Assembly (NCBI GenBank): GCA_033807775.1
Contig: JAWVWS010001006.1
Span: 434,001-498,000, forward strand
Length of the DNA: 64,000 nt
Source of the DNA: Saussurea involucrata
Taxonomy: Eukaryota; Streptophyta; Magnoliopsida; Asterales; Asteraceae
Reading direction: 5' to 3'
The translations under genes and the position numbers were made by a program. The notes under the pieces are model-generated. The model made no database searches. It was not told the DNA's origin and saw only the letters and a program-made list of their open reading frames with translations. How positions within the stretch are numbered: the stretch's first letter is position 1; each line of letters starts with the position of its first letter. Positions 34,533-46,066 of the stretch are shown here, one piece after another.

Positions 34533-34760
34533 AGTAAACTGCAATTTTGGTCCCTATGGTTTGGTGTATGTAAAAGGACAAATATGCCCTCATGTGCAAG
34601 TCACATGGAGGGTTTTAACGGAGGCAACTTAACAGTGTTACTTCTCAGGGACCAAAACTGAGCACTTTTGCATACCACATGGTTTTCTTGCAATAAAAAT
34701 TTTCTAGGGACCAAAGGTGAGAAAAACAACATACCACAGGGACCAAAATTGCAGTTTACT
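34533..34760. mobile_element. MITE-like element with about 30 bp inverted ends
   Basis: AGTAAACTGCAATTTTGGTC starts the left end, and its near-exact inverse, with GGTCCCTGTGGT, closes the right end. The core is 228 bp, non-coding. I could not find a convincing target duplication, so superfamily (Mutator-like from the end sequence) is a guess. Confidence 0.55.
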
Positions 34761-35825
34761 CTTTATTTTATTTTATTAATTTATTAAATTGTTTAAACAT
34801 TAATATTAATATTTTTATTAAATTTAATTCATTTATTAATTTATTTAAACATTATTTTTTGAGTGAATTACGGATTTGGTCTCTGTGGTTTGTAAAAATT
34901 TTTGACTAGCATCCCTAAACTCGATTAATTATGGATATGGTCCCTGTGGTTTTCATTTTTGCATTACTAGGGTCCCTCTAACTAACAAATTTTGTTAACT
35001 AAGTTAACTCAAGGCTAAAAAGACCAAAATACCCTTGTTTTGACTTTTTCTTGAAATAATATAATATATAAAAGATAGTGTGTGTGGGGAGCCTGCAACT
35101 GCACGTGGCCATGCTACACCACACCACCGACACCCTTCTCGCTGACCACCGGCTTCCTCCCCTTGCAATATTCACATTCGCCTCCACCCCTACTAGAACA
35201 ACCTCCTGATGTACCTTGTTGGATTTTTCAACCACTGACCACACCCCTATTGACCACAATCCCCTTCCCCCTTCCTGTAGTGAAGGAAACCAAATTGTAA
35301 AAAAGAGAGTGGGGAGGGTATCAATGTTTGGTGGATACGGCATCGACGGAGGGAGAGAGAAAGAGAGAAGTTTGAAGGTGGCAGAGGGGAAGTCCAGAGA
35401 TGGAAGTCGGCGTAGGGATGGGCGAGGAGAGGAAGGTAGTGAGGGCGTAAGGTTTCCCTCGGATGCACGCATTAATTGCAGATATGGGTGAATGGAGGTG
35501 GTGACATCACCAGCGAGATCCCCCTGTGAATGTGTGACATCTCGCCTCTCGAATCTCTCTCTATATATCACCGGTGATCACCACCGTACTTCTTTCCTTC
35601 CCCCCTTTCTCTATCGAAGACCACTGCAACATAACTCACATACTTCCCATATATCTCCTCTCAACTATCTCTTTCTTCTCACTTGACCTGCACAATCTGC
35701 TACTCCCACAGAGACTCGAACCCTCCCACCCACCTTCATCTCCTCTCGAACATGACGAGTTGGAGACTGGATTACGACGATGGGGAGAGCTAGCAGGGAG
35801 ATGAGGTCGTGAGGTTTCTTTGTGG

Positions 35826-35828
<3 letters not shown>

Positions 35829-35872
<44 letters not shown>
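35829..35872. repeat. (TA)n microsatellite
   Basis: About 22 TA units in a row. Similar but shorter or longer runs occur in the MYB element LTRs and near 59346. Confidence 0.9.
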
Positions 35873-35873
<1 letters not shown>

Positions 35874-37989
35874 TATATAAGCATGAAGTAGCAGTTATTG
35901 TTGAAAATTAAGTAGTACTGATTTTTTTACAGAGCGTACATGTTTGGAAGCACTGTATCCAAAATCTTCTCCCCACGCACACAGTTTTCTCCACGTCCCT
36001 CCCCTCTTCTCCTCCGATTCTTCTGAAACATGAATCACGTCCTAGAAACCACCATAAACTTGTCTCTAAAAGCCTCGCCAGTAGATTCACGTTCTATTTT
36101 TGTGCCGCTGTGCCTGATGATTTCTCTCTTTTGATTCGGCCTTGTACGATGCTACTCAAAGCCTTTATATTTGGTATGCCGATCGATCAGGTACAAGGTT
36201 CTATCTCTAGCTTTTTCTCTTCAAATCAAAATCCAGGTTCGATTGTTTCTCATATGTCTTCGTTTCTGATTTCAAGTTATGAATTTGTTCATTTTCAACA
36301 TTTCGATTGGGTTCTAATAATATGTTTGTCTACATCTCCGATAGTACTCAAAATGGAGTGAGTTTTACTCAAACTTTCTCATATTAAGTTTTTGCAAATA
36401 ATAACAAATCAGTTTGACCTAATTTTCCTCAAGTTTGGGTTCCAAATAAGTTGAAATTATTTGATTCTTTGTGTTTTCATATAAAGCATAGTTGAAATTA
36501 GAGTTTTTGCAATGTCATGGGTGATGTTAGCTGTTGACCCTTATTCATTTGCCTGTATTTGAGCTTCATACAGCGTCTAATACGGGTGAGCTTCATGCAG
36601 TTATGTGAAAGTTAAGTCTTGATTGTGTTTTGGTGTTTTTTTAATGGATCTTTGTTCATTCCCAACGTCTTTTACTTCTTTCTCTGTTTTCTTTTACTTG
36701 TTTACTGCTATGTTTCGCTCTTCTACTTTTCCAGCAACTAGAAGGAAACACCAATAAAACACAAACCATAACACACATCAGATGTTGAATCTGTTGACAT
36801 TCTCATATCTCAGCAAACTCCAACATATTTTTATGTAGTAGTTGTTATTTTTTTGTCATAAGAGAATTTAGGAGGAAACTTGATCATATAATACAAAGAT
36901 ATGTTTTGCATATTTACAAGGAGCTTTCCCTCAAGACTTGTTAATAGATATCCATTTCATTTTTTGCACGAATAATTCTATTTGCCAGCCTCTAGATTGA
37001 CTAATTTTATGTGGGGAAACATAATTTCAAGATGATGGAGTTATGAAGTTGTATATATATACTTTGTGGTTATTACTCAGAATCATATGATGGGTGTTGA
37101 AGAATTCCTTTTACTAATTCATGCCTATATCAATTTTGGGTTTTCAAGATGTTTTTGCATTAATATAGTAGGTACAAGTGAATCAAATTCCAATTACAAC
37201 CACCATTTATTAAGAAATTATTCCATTTAGTGCATATACCAACCCTCTCAATCGAATCAAATTCCAATTACTACTAATCTTTTTGGTTTTTTATTTCATT
37301 CTTTTCATTTTGTTATCATTGTCCATACCTTTTGGTTGTGAATTTAATTTTAATAAGTATGTATTCTTCTATTTAACTTGAGTTTTGTGAGTTTAATTAA
37401 CACTGCATTGTTGTGTTGTACAGTGCATTGAACTAATTCGTTTTCGGTGTAAATTTCTCTACACCATTAAAGGCTCTTAGAAGGTGCACACACATTCTTC
37501 ATATTTTATGCTACAATCTTATTGTTTCATTATGTAAATTGATTTTTTTTCTTTTTCTTGAAAGTTTGTGTGCATTGACAGGTTTGAGAGGGGTTTGAAG
37601 AGGAGGTTTGTGCTCTTATGAATCTCAAAAGTAAGACTTGATACCTTCCTTTTTTGCATATTTATCCCTGAAAGTTTGCTTTTATCACTTTCAAAAGTAT
37701 ACAGACTATATACACTTTTTGTTTTGCTACTTTTTTTTGTTATTTTTAAAATAGTAATTGCATTTTTATTCTTGTTAAGTCTTTTTTTAACCCAAGTCTT
37801 GGTGATCAATCTTATCGATAGAACAAGCTGTAGAGAAGCATGTATTAGGAAATGTAGAATTGAGGTTTTGATGACAGGTTGCAGGTTGATTCTTGGGTAA
37901 CTATATAATGTTCTCAGGTGTTTTAGAACTATAAAAAAAGCATGGAGTAGGAAAAGCAAATTTAAGATTTTGGCTCCACTATTAGTAAT

Positions 37990-38271
37990 TGTGAGTTCCA
38001 GATTAGTGCATACAATCGAGAATAATAACAAATCAATATGATCTCAACTGGTCATCCATATCACTTTGATTAATCTTCAGAGAATTACAATATGTGTGAT
38101 AAAGACGATAATGACGATTGAAACGATTAACCTATTTTCTAAACAAAATTAGCTATTTAAACTTAGGGCCTAAACTATCAAGCCCATGGCCCATATAAAC
38201 ATTTAAGCCCAAATAACAACATTTACATAATAAACCCTTTAACTTCTATTCAACATTAGTTATCCCTAACA
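37990..38271 (-). repeat. Copia-C 3' LTR (left copy)
   Basis: 282 bp. In element sense it starts with TGTTAG, whose TAG also ends the extra ORF. Very short for a SIRE-like element. Confidence 0.92.
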
Positions 38272-41200
38272 ATCTCCCCCTTTGAATTGAAGATCGAGTT
38301 CGCGCCAGTTTTCAACGTATCTCTTTTGGAGCGCAAAGTAGATCTCGAAGATTCGGATGGCTCTGCGGTAGTCGAAGCGGTCTTCAACCAATTCTAAGGC
38401 TTCTCGAGCGTTTATCTCGTTTGAGTTGGAGATAAACGACGACTTTCGAAGTTCGGATTCTTTAGTGATGATGTTTCGAAGTGCATCTCTGACTTTCAGT
38501 AGCGTACCATCGCAGAATCTGTCAACCTGGCTGAAGCGGAGAAACCTCTTTTCTTTCTGTTCGTTGAGGTATACAATCCCAAACTCTGGTTCAAGGAGTA
38601 GTGAGTTTTCGGGGTACATCTTCAGCTCGGGTGCTTTCAGGTTCGGTTTCAACAGGTTTATCTTCTTTGATCTGTGCTCGATTCCTATCTGGAAGTCTGT
38701 GATGTAAGAAATCAGAACTTTGTAGTGCAAGAATCGTCTGACAGCCTCGAGCGCTTTAGTAACATGTAGCGGTCTGATGGTTCGGGTTCGAAGATCTTTC
38801 AGTAGAGCATGGAAGTCAATCAGTCTGAGATTCTTAAAGTCTGCTTCGGAGAATCTCCATTCATTTCCATCTTCGCGTCTGACGATGAATACTGGAAACA
38901 GAACTCTAAGGATTCGACCGGTTTGGATGTTAAGCACTTCAGTGATTTTGTGCTTTGTTCGGACTTGGCTGACTAGAAGACACCGCTTCATTACCTTAAC
39001 ATACTGGCTTTGGTATTCCTTGTCAAATTTGGAAATCCCAAGGCAGAAAGTCGGCTTGATAAGGCGTAAACTGTGAACATATAGCTTCTTCAGAGATTCC
39101 TCCAGATGAGGAATAAGGATCATGATCTTCTCCCCTTGGATTTGTTGCGGTAGAGGTGGAGGTTGATCAGAAGCAGACGGTTGCTGAGGAGATGTCAGAG
39201 GTATAGCAGTAGAAGTCTCGGGGATCTGTGAAGTGTGGGCAGGTGTACCGTAAAGATTTTGCAGCAGGAACTGGTTGTAGTCGATTTCGTCATCGGCATC
39301 GGTGGGAAATAGCAGATTTACCTCGAATTTCATCGCACTGGTGGCTATTTGGTACCATGCGTTCTCAGTCTCCGGGTCAATCTCTAAGTCGAGATCTATC
39401 AGGTTAAGAGCATCCCCTTCCGGTGCAGTATATACGATCAGCGCCTATGAATCTCCCTCGGGCTTTTCAACCGTTGGGTCTTCGTCGTCTGAGATATCCA
39501 TGTCGATTTCCATCTCAGCTAAGCTCAACTGGGCTTCAGGTTGGTCTTCAGTTTCGGTTTGTGCCACAGTTGATGGTTTCGGTTGAACCGTTGTTGTTTC
39601 GGTAAGGATTGGCTCGAACTCAGACAGTCTTTGTCTTTTGTTCTCCCCCTCACGGTGATCAGGATCGTCCTGGTCATCGTGTCGTCTCTTGAGTCCGCCA
39701 ACTTGACTCTTGCATGTGTCTTCGAGTGAGGTGACTCTTTCGGACAGAATGGTTATGGCTTTCTGAACATCCTTAAGAGTCACGTCAAGCTGGTCCAATC
39801 GGCTTGTAATGTATGAGGTAGGAGCAGAAACCTGGGAGCGTAGAACTGATACCAGGTCTGCTTCAGTTGAGGCGTCGGTGTCAGTGTCAGTGTGTTGGAG
39901 CAGTTTAGCCAGAAGCATAGTCTTGAGAGTGTCCACCGAGTAAGATGGCTGAACGGGAGTCGGTGGAGGTTTTGGTGCGGTTTCGATTTCGACTATCTTC
40001 TCCTTCCCTTTGATCAAGCTCTTTACTTTGTCGAGCTCTACGGTGAACTGCTGTTCCAGTGCCTCGCGGACAGTCTTTAGGGCGCCGTCCAAATATTCCC
40101 TTGACAAAATGTCGTGTAAAGTAACTCCGGGATCACTTAGATTACCCGTTGAGGTATCTACCATAGAGTTAGTACCACCTACGTTCACGGATGGCAACTG
40201 GGTGGCCGTGGTAGGATTTCCTTCCGATCCTCGTATTTCGCTCAAAGGCAGAGATACTACGGAAGTTCCGATCGAGTCACTAAGAGCACCGATATGTGGA
40301 GTCTCGTCTTGTGTCCTAGCCGAAGCAAGTGGCTCTAGACTCGAAAGTGCATCGAAAGAAGTCGAGACCGGGGGAGGCTGGTCTCTTGTTTCAATACCTA
40401 GACTCTTCGAGTGAGAGAATGGTAGATTAAGTGCTAAGTCCCCGTGAGAAGATGAAACACCCATCTGTTGAGAGATGGGTGAGTGGCTAGGGAGGGTGTG
40501 CGATTGCGCCGCTAGGTCCACGACGGCTTCTTCAATACCTCGTCCCAACGGATGAGACGAGATAGCAGATGTGGCTACCTGGCTGACGCTGGTTTGGGTT
40601 CGCTCACGGGCCTCTCTAGTTCTTATGCTCGTTCTCTCTTGATTCTTTTTCGATCTACATTCTCTCTGACTCGCCTGTTCAAGATTTTCAACTAATACTC
40701 CCTCCTCTCCCCTTGTGTCTCCCGTAATAGGCTCGGATGTTGGGATGTTAGACGGTGTGGGTGAGTCAGAAGGAGATCCGTCGGTCATCGGAGGTTGACA
40801 GCCGATACGGGGTGGAATCAGTGATGCACGGATGGTTTGATCCGTATCGGTGTCAGTGTTGTCGGATTCGACAGTTTCGGCCTGGGTGAATGGTGAGATC
40901 GGTTCAGTTGTGTCCGTGCCGGGATCCTCTTCTCGTAATGGGGCAGTGACATCCGGGACCTCGTGTAAGCTAGTCGACGGTCTGACTTCAGTCGTGGTTT
41001 GGGTGGTGTGAATGCGGGGTTATTGGCTAGATCCGGGTCGGCTGGAATGGGTAGTACTGACATGCGTATCCAATGCACCGCTCGCACCTATTCCCCTCCC
41101 ATGATGTACTCTCAACACACCCCATCCGGGAGCCCCAACTACCCGGACTCTACCTCCACGAGTTCTAGGACCCTCACGCCTCTCACGTCTATCTCCCTGG

Positions 41201-41319
41201 GGGGGTCCCTCCGGCTCTGGCTGGACCACAGGAGCACCTATGCCTATTGTTTGTCTATACGCTAACACACTCGGTGCATTGGGGTCCGCATGTGCCAGTA
41301 TGGCTTCAGGTAAAGGCAT
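38266..41319 (-). pseudogene. Copia-C extra downstream ORF, two in-frame stops
   Basis: A single frame of 1018 codons from ATG 41319, interrupted only by TAA at 41020-41022 and TAG at 39445-39447. The first half is proline-, serine- and threonine-rich and disordered. A heptad-like region (about 39740-40080: TLKDVQKAITILSERVTSLEDTC) predicts a coiled coil, followed by a basic patch (LKRRHDDQDD). The last 300 residues carry the domain shared with Copia-B and Copia-D (EADFKNL, TDFQIGIE, EPEFGIVY). The frame reads through the polypurine tract as KGGD and stops on the first bases of the LTR. No function can be assigned. Confidence 0.85.
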
Positions 41320-42568
41320 GGGTTGGGCGTTGGACGGGTTTCGTGGGTGACATGACTTTCCGGAGAAAATATCTAAAATATGAATGCTTTCCGGATAAGT
41401 CTTGAATGTGTCCGGATAGTTTGAAAACTATCCGGACGACATCCGGTTTCAATCAATCTGCCTAGAACCAATCCCAAGCATAAATAGATGTACTCTAGCA
41501 GGTTCTAATCGATGTAGAGCATGTAATACTACTGACGATTGGGTTGAAACCCCCCTTAGTGGTGTTCGAAGATGAATCGACGTAAATTGGGGTTCGAAAA
41601 CCCTTTCTCGACTTGCAGACGGCCGATTTATGCTTGAGATGGTGTAAAACATGCATAATCGAGATCGAGATATATAAAGGAGGAACATACTTGTGATTGG
41701 AGGTCGAAATCTATGAAAATGATGTGATTTGAGGGTTTCCGGTCGAGAGAGAAAAACGAGAGGGTTTAGGTGTTTTTGTGGTATCCGAAAAAAGATTTAA
41801 GTTATGGGTCCGGATGACTTAAATAGGGGAGGACTTTCTGGGTGGCTCATCCGGATACCTATCCGGTCCAGATAGGTGTCCGGTCCGGAAACCTATTCGG
41901 ATAGATGGGTTTCCGGGTACCCCATCCGGATTGTTTTGGAATTCTGACAAAAATGCTCCTGTTCTTTCAAATTTCTTAAAAAGATATCCTTTTAGCGTGG
42001 AAAGAAAATTTTCCTGCTCCCCCTCGAACTTAGTCTGGGGATTTCTCTGCTCCCCCTCGAATGTTGCATACACACCCAATAAAAAATGGACTGATAAGTA
42101 AAAAAACTTGAGTGTGACGCTCCCCCTCAACTAATGAACATAAAGGAACTTGCTTCCCCTCGAAATGTGCAAGTAGTGTGATATGAAGAACATTTGTGAG
42201 ATGCCACACACACAAAAACTTTTGGAAGTGAAAAACATTTGTGTGACACTCCCCCTCGAAAATAGAACATACTTACCTGATACTCTGATGTGCTCCCCCT
42301 GAACACATGAACAACTTGTGAAAGCACAGATATAAACAAACATAAAGCAGACGACAGTAAATGAACATGAAAGGAAACACACGTTAAAAGAAAGCCAACA
42401 GACGAATTCTACCTAATTAATACAGAGATTTAACCGAAAAGTGTATACGATACAAGTAGAATACAGATGCGAGAAAGTGTGTACTCAGTCATCTGGATTA
42501 TAAACAACAGATGATGAATAGACAATTTCTCGTAGATGTATGGAACTAGTATCGGACGCACGATCTGA
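41320..42568 (-). other. Copia-C spacer between RNase H and the extra ORF
   Basis: Non-coding. Between 42016 and 42302 six purine tracts of the form TCGAGGGGGAGC (element sense) occur. Between 41355 and 41440, and again between 41810 and 41935, CCGGA motifs are dense. No protein is recognisable. Confidence 0.7.
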
Positions 42569-43972
42569 TCAAATCTTCAGATTTAGCATACCTAACCTGG
42601 ACACAAGATAATTAAATCGTTTTTCGTCCAGGGGTTTAGTAAACAGGTCTGCTAACTGATGTTGTGTATTAACAAAATAGAGTTCGACTGTACCTCTTTC
42701 GACGTGATCCTTGATAAAGTGGTACCGAACGTCTATGTGCTTCGTCTTCGTATGCTGGACCGGATTGCTGGATATGGCAATTGCGCTCTTCGAGTCGCAG
42801 TAGATGGGCACCTTGGTGTATGTGAAACCGTAATCTTTGAGTTGGGTGCGCATCCAGATTACTTGCGAACAGCAGCTCGCGGCGGCGACGTATTCCGCCT
42901 CAGCAGTCGATGTAGAAACGCACTGCTGCTTCTTGGATGCCCAACTCACCAAACTGTTGCCCAAGAACTGCACATGTCCCGATGTTCTCTTCCGATCCAT
43001 CATGCTACACGCGTGGTCCGCGTCAGAATATGCTAAAAGCTCAAAACCTGTCTCTTTCGGGTACCACAAGCCAAGATCAGCAGTACCTCTCAAGTAACGA
43101 AAAATTCATTTAACATCAATTAAATGAGTCTCTTTAGGTTTTGACTGAAAACGGGCGCAAAGAAAGGTTGAAAACATGATGTCCGGTCTACTAGCCGTTA
43201 AGTACTTTAAAGAACCAATCATTTCCCGGTACGTTTTTGTGTCCACATCCTTTCCGTTAGGATCGGCGTGTAACTTTGTACCGGGTGCCATGGGAGTTTT
43301 CATTGGTGAGGACTGTTCCATCTGAAACTTTCGAAGAATGTCCCGGATGTACTTAGCCTGATTTATGAATATCCCTGTCGACGGTTGTTTAACTTGAAGA
43401 CCAAGGAAAAAATTCATCTCACACAATATACTCATTTGAAAATAGTGTCCCATTAATTTGGAAAAGTTCTTACAAAACAGTGGATTAGTAGAACCAAAAA
43501 TTATGTCGTCAACATACACTTGAACTAAAACAATGTGACCATCTTCATTTTTAATAAATAGGGTTGTATCGATTTTACATTCTGAAAAACCCGATTTTAT
43601 TAAAAACGTAGACAAAGCATCATACCAGGGCCATGGAGCTTGCTTCAAACCATATAACTTGTCTAGAATGTAGACATGATTAGGCTTCTTGTCGTCCACG
43701 AACCCGTCTAGTTGCGATACGTACAACTCTTCCTTGATCTCGTCGTTGAGGAAAGCGGTCTTCACATCCATCTGGAAAACCGTGAAGTTTTTGTGCGCGG
43801 CGTATGCAAGGAACATACGTATGGCTTTGATTCTGGAAACCGGAGCGTATGTCTCGTCGTAGTCTATCCCTTCTTGTTGGCGGTATCCCTTGGCCACGAG
43901 ACGTGCCTTGTTCCGCACGACGATACCATCTTCGTGTTTCTTATTCTTGAAGATCCATTTTATGCCGATCAC
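42569..43972 (-). pseudogene. Copia-C reverse transcriptase (C-terminal two thirds) and RNase H
   Basis: RVT_2 blocks run from IGIKWIFKNK, ARLVAKGY, YDETYAPVSR and QMDVKTAFLN to the catalytic YVDDIIFGS, then SRPDIMFS. A TGA at 43103-43105 stands where an arginine codon is expected before the RYLRGT block, and RNase H follows (AYSDADHAC, STAEAEYVAA, CDSKSAIAI, KHIDVRYHF) to LGMLNLKI. QAPWPWYD differs from the common QAPRAWY. The upstream part of RT lies between 44203 and 43973 behind stop codons. Confidence 0.92.
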
Positions 43973-46066
43973 CGTCTTGTGAGACGGACGTGGGACAAGT
44001 CGTCATACCTTGATGGCCTCAAATTGATTGAGTTCCTCTTGCATGGCCATGACCCAGTCCGGATCTTCTAATTCTTCGGAGACGGTTGTTGGCTCGATCT
44101 TGCTGAGAAATCCAGAGAATAGGCAGAAGTTGGCCGATGCACCTCGCGTTCGTACTGGAGTAGAGGGATCACTGATAATTTGGTGCAGGGGATGAGCCTT
44201 GGTCTATTTGGTGGTGTGTGGAAGCGGTTGTTGAGTAGAGTGAGATGTGTTCGGATCCACATAACCACCAGTTGGAAGGTCTTGAACATCTTCAAGTGTT
44301 GCTGTTCGGTTTCTTGGAGGAGACTTGGCAGGATTCGTCGAAGGTTGAGCAACTTCTGATTCCAGAGAATTCATAGGTTGATCATTGAGTGTTGTGGAGG
44401 ACGAATCTTCAGGAGCGATCTCCGGGTTTTGTACAGGTTCCTCCGAGGGAATTGTTGTATCAGTCGATGATTTGTCTGATACGGGGTGAGGTGTCTCCAT
44501 AGAGATCGTTAGAGTGCTCGTCGAAGGCGGCGGACCAGAAAGATTCGCTGAGTCCTCGATTTGAGCAGCTTCAATTCTGGGTTGCACTGAGACACGAGGG
44601 GTAGATACATTAAAGAAATCATCATAAAAATGTTGAAATAGTAAATCTAAATCAGAAAGATGAGCATTCGACGTAGATGCATGCTTTGGATCTACTTAGG
44701 TTTGTGTAGATCCCGAACATGAAAGCTCGAAAGCTAACACGCCAGTTAAACCGGGTTCTGAACTGAGTTGTTCAGAAGCCAATTCTGTGGCTTCGTCGAT
44801 TGTCACGTTTACACTCTCGATGACGGATTTTGTCCGTTTGTTGTAAACGCTATACGCCTTAGCCTGCATGGAGTATCCTATGAAGACTCCTTCGTCTGCC
44901 TTTGGACTGAATTTGCCGAGATCATCCTTGTCGTTTAAGACGTAGCGTGTACATCCGAACGCGTGGAAGTATTTGATGTTTGGGATGCGATTGTTGATGA
45001 TCTTGTACGGTGTCTTGTTGAACCGCTTGTTGATGATGGAGCGGTTTTGCGTGTAGCAAGCAGTTGACACCGCTTCAGCTCAGAGAAATAGGAGCAGCTT
45101 TGATTGCGACAGCATTGTGCGAGCGGCTTCGACAAGGGTACGGTTGCGTCTTTCCACCACTCCGTTTTGCTGAGGAGTGCGTGCGGCAGAGAAGGTTTCC
45201 GAGATACTGACGGATGTCAGGTATTCGTTTACCGTTTGATTCTTAAACTTCGTCCCGTTGTCCGTCCTGATGGCCTGAACTTGTTGTCGGAGGTTCAGCT
45301 GAATGGTCTTCAGATGGATGATTATCAGTTCTGGGGTTTCGTCCTTCGAGCGGAGAAACTTTACCCAGGTGTAGCGAGAGAAGTCATCAACCATCACCAG
45401 GACATACTTTCTTTTGTTGATGCTTTGAACACGCATCGATCCGCACAGATCCATATGGATGAGTTCGAGGGACTGGGACGTGCTTGGAGCGGCCTTCGGC
45501 TTTTGTGTCGCTCGTTTCATCTTCCCCATCTCGCATGCCCCGCAGAGTTTGTCCTTTAAGAATTGAAGCTCGGGCATGCCTTTTACGAGTCCGCCTAGCA
45601 CCAGCTTGTTGATGTTCTTGAAATTGAGGTGCGAGAGACGTCGGTGCCAAATCCACGCTTGCTGTGAGTTGGCCTTGGACATCAGGCAGACTGAATCATC
45701 GGTCTTCAGGGCAGAGAGGTCGATGGTGTAGAGGTTGGTCTTTCGCGTTCCAACCAGAAGCTCCATTCCGTCGTCAGTGCAGACGCTACATTGTTTAGCT
45801 TTGAATCTGACCTCTAGATCTTTATCGCAGAATTGGCCGATGCTGAACAAGTTGTATCCCAATCCCGCGACGTATGATACCTTCTTTATTGTGATCTTGT
45901 CTTGGACAATGTCGTCGAAGCCCAAAATTGGCGCCTTGTCATCATTCCCAAATCTCACGTCGCCGCAGTATTTCTCGATGTAGTTCGTGAGCAGCTCCCT
46001 TCTCCCGGTCATGTGCTTGGAGGATCCTGAGTCTAAGTACCACACATGACCGTCCTGCAAAAACAA
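43973..46066 (-). pseudogene. Copia-C protease, integrase and start of RT
   Basis: Protease motif WYLDSGSSKHMTG lies near the start of the frame at 46066, which is also the first residue block after a frameshift. The pre-integrase zinc region (HRRLSHLNF...CGACEMGK) and the integrase core (MDLCGS, RTDNGTKF, ERRNRTL) follow. TGA (45080-45082), TAA (44696-44698), TAG (44204-44206) and TGA (44003-44005) interrupt one otherwise continuous frame through the integrase C-terminal region, a serine-rich linker and the RT entry block (EELEDPDWVMAMQEEL). All four stops fit a single transition from Q or W codons. Confidence 0.88.

Larger units (their letters stand above)
34256..37989. other. Region without a supportable gene
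   Basis: AT-rich DNA after Copia-A, then a MITE-like inverted repeat (34533-34760) and a segment with GGTCCCTGTGGTTT-type motifs (34870-35040) common in plant repeats. A C/T-rich stretch (35080-35820) follows, whose overlapping ORFs on both strands are low-complexity, then a (TA)n microsatellite and long AT-rich DNA. Around 36100-36200 the sequence resembles an exon edge (a GTACAAGG donor), but no protein family is recognisable. Copia-C is inserted at 37989. Confidence 0.5.

Noticed and set aside
34999..35571. A 190-codon minus-strand ORF with an overlapping plus-strand ORF
   Set aside because: The translation is low-complexity (P, S, L, R) and open frames occur on both strands of a C/T-rich stretch. 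No family is recognisable.
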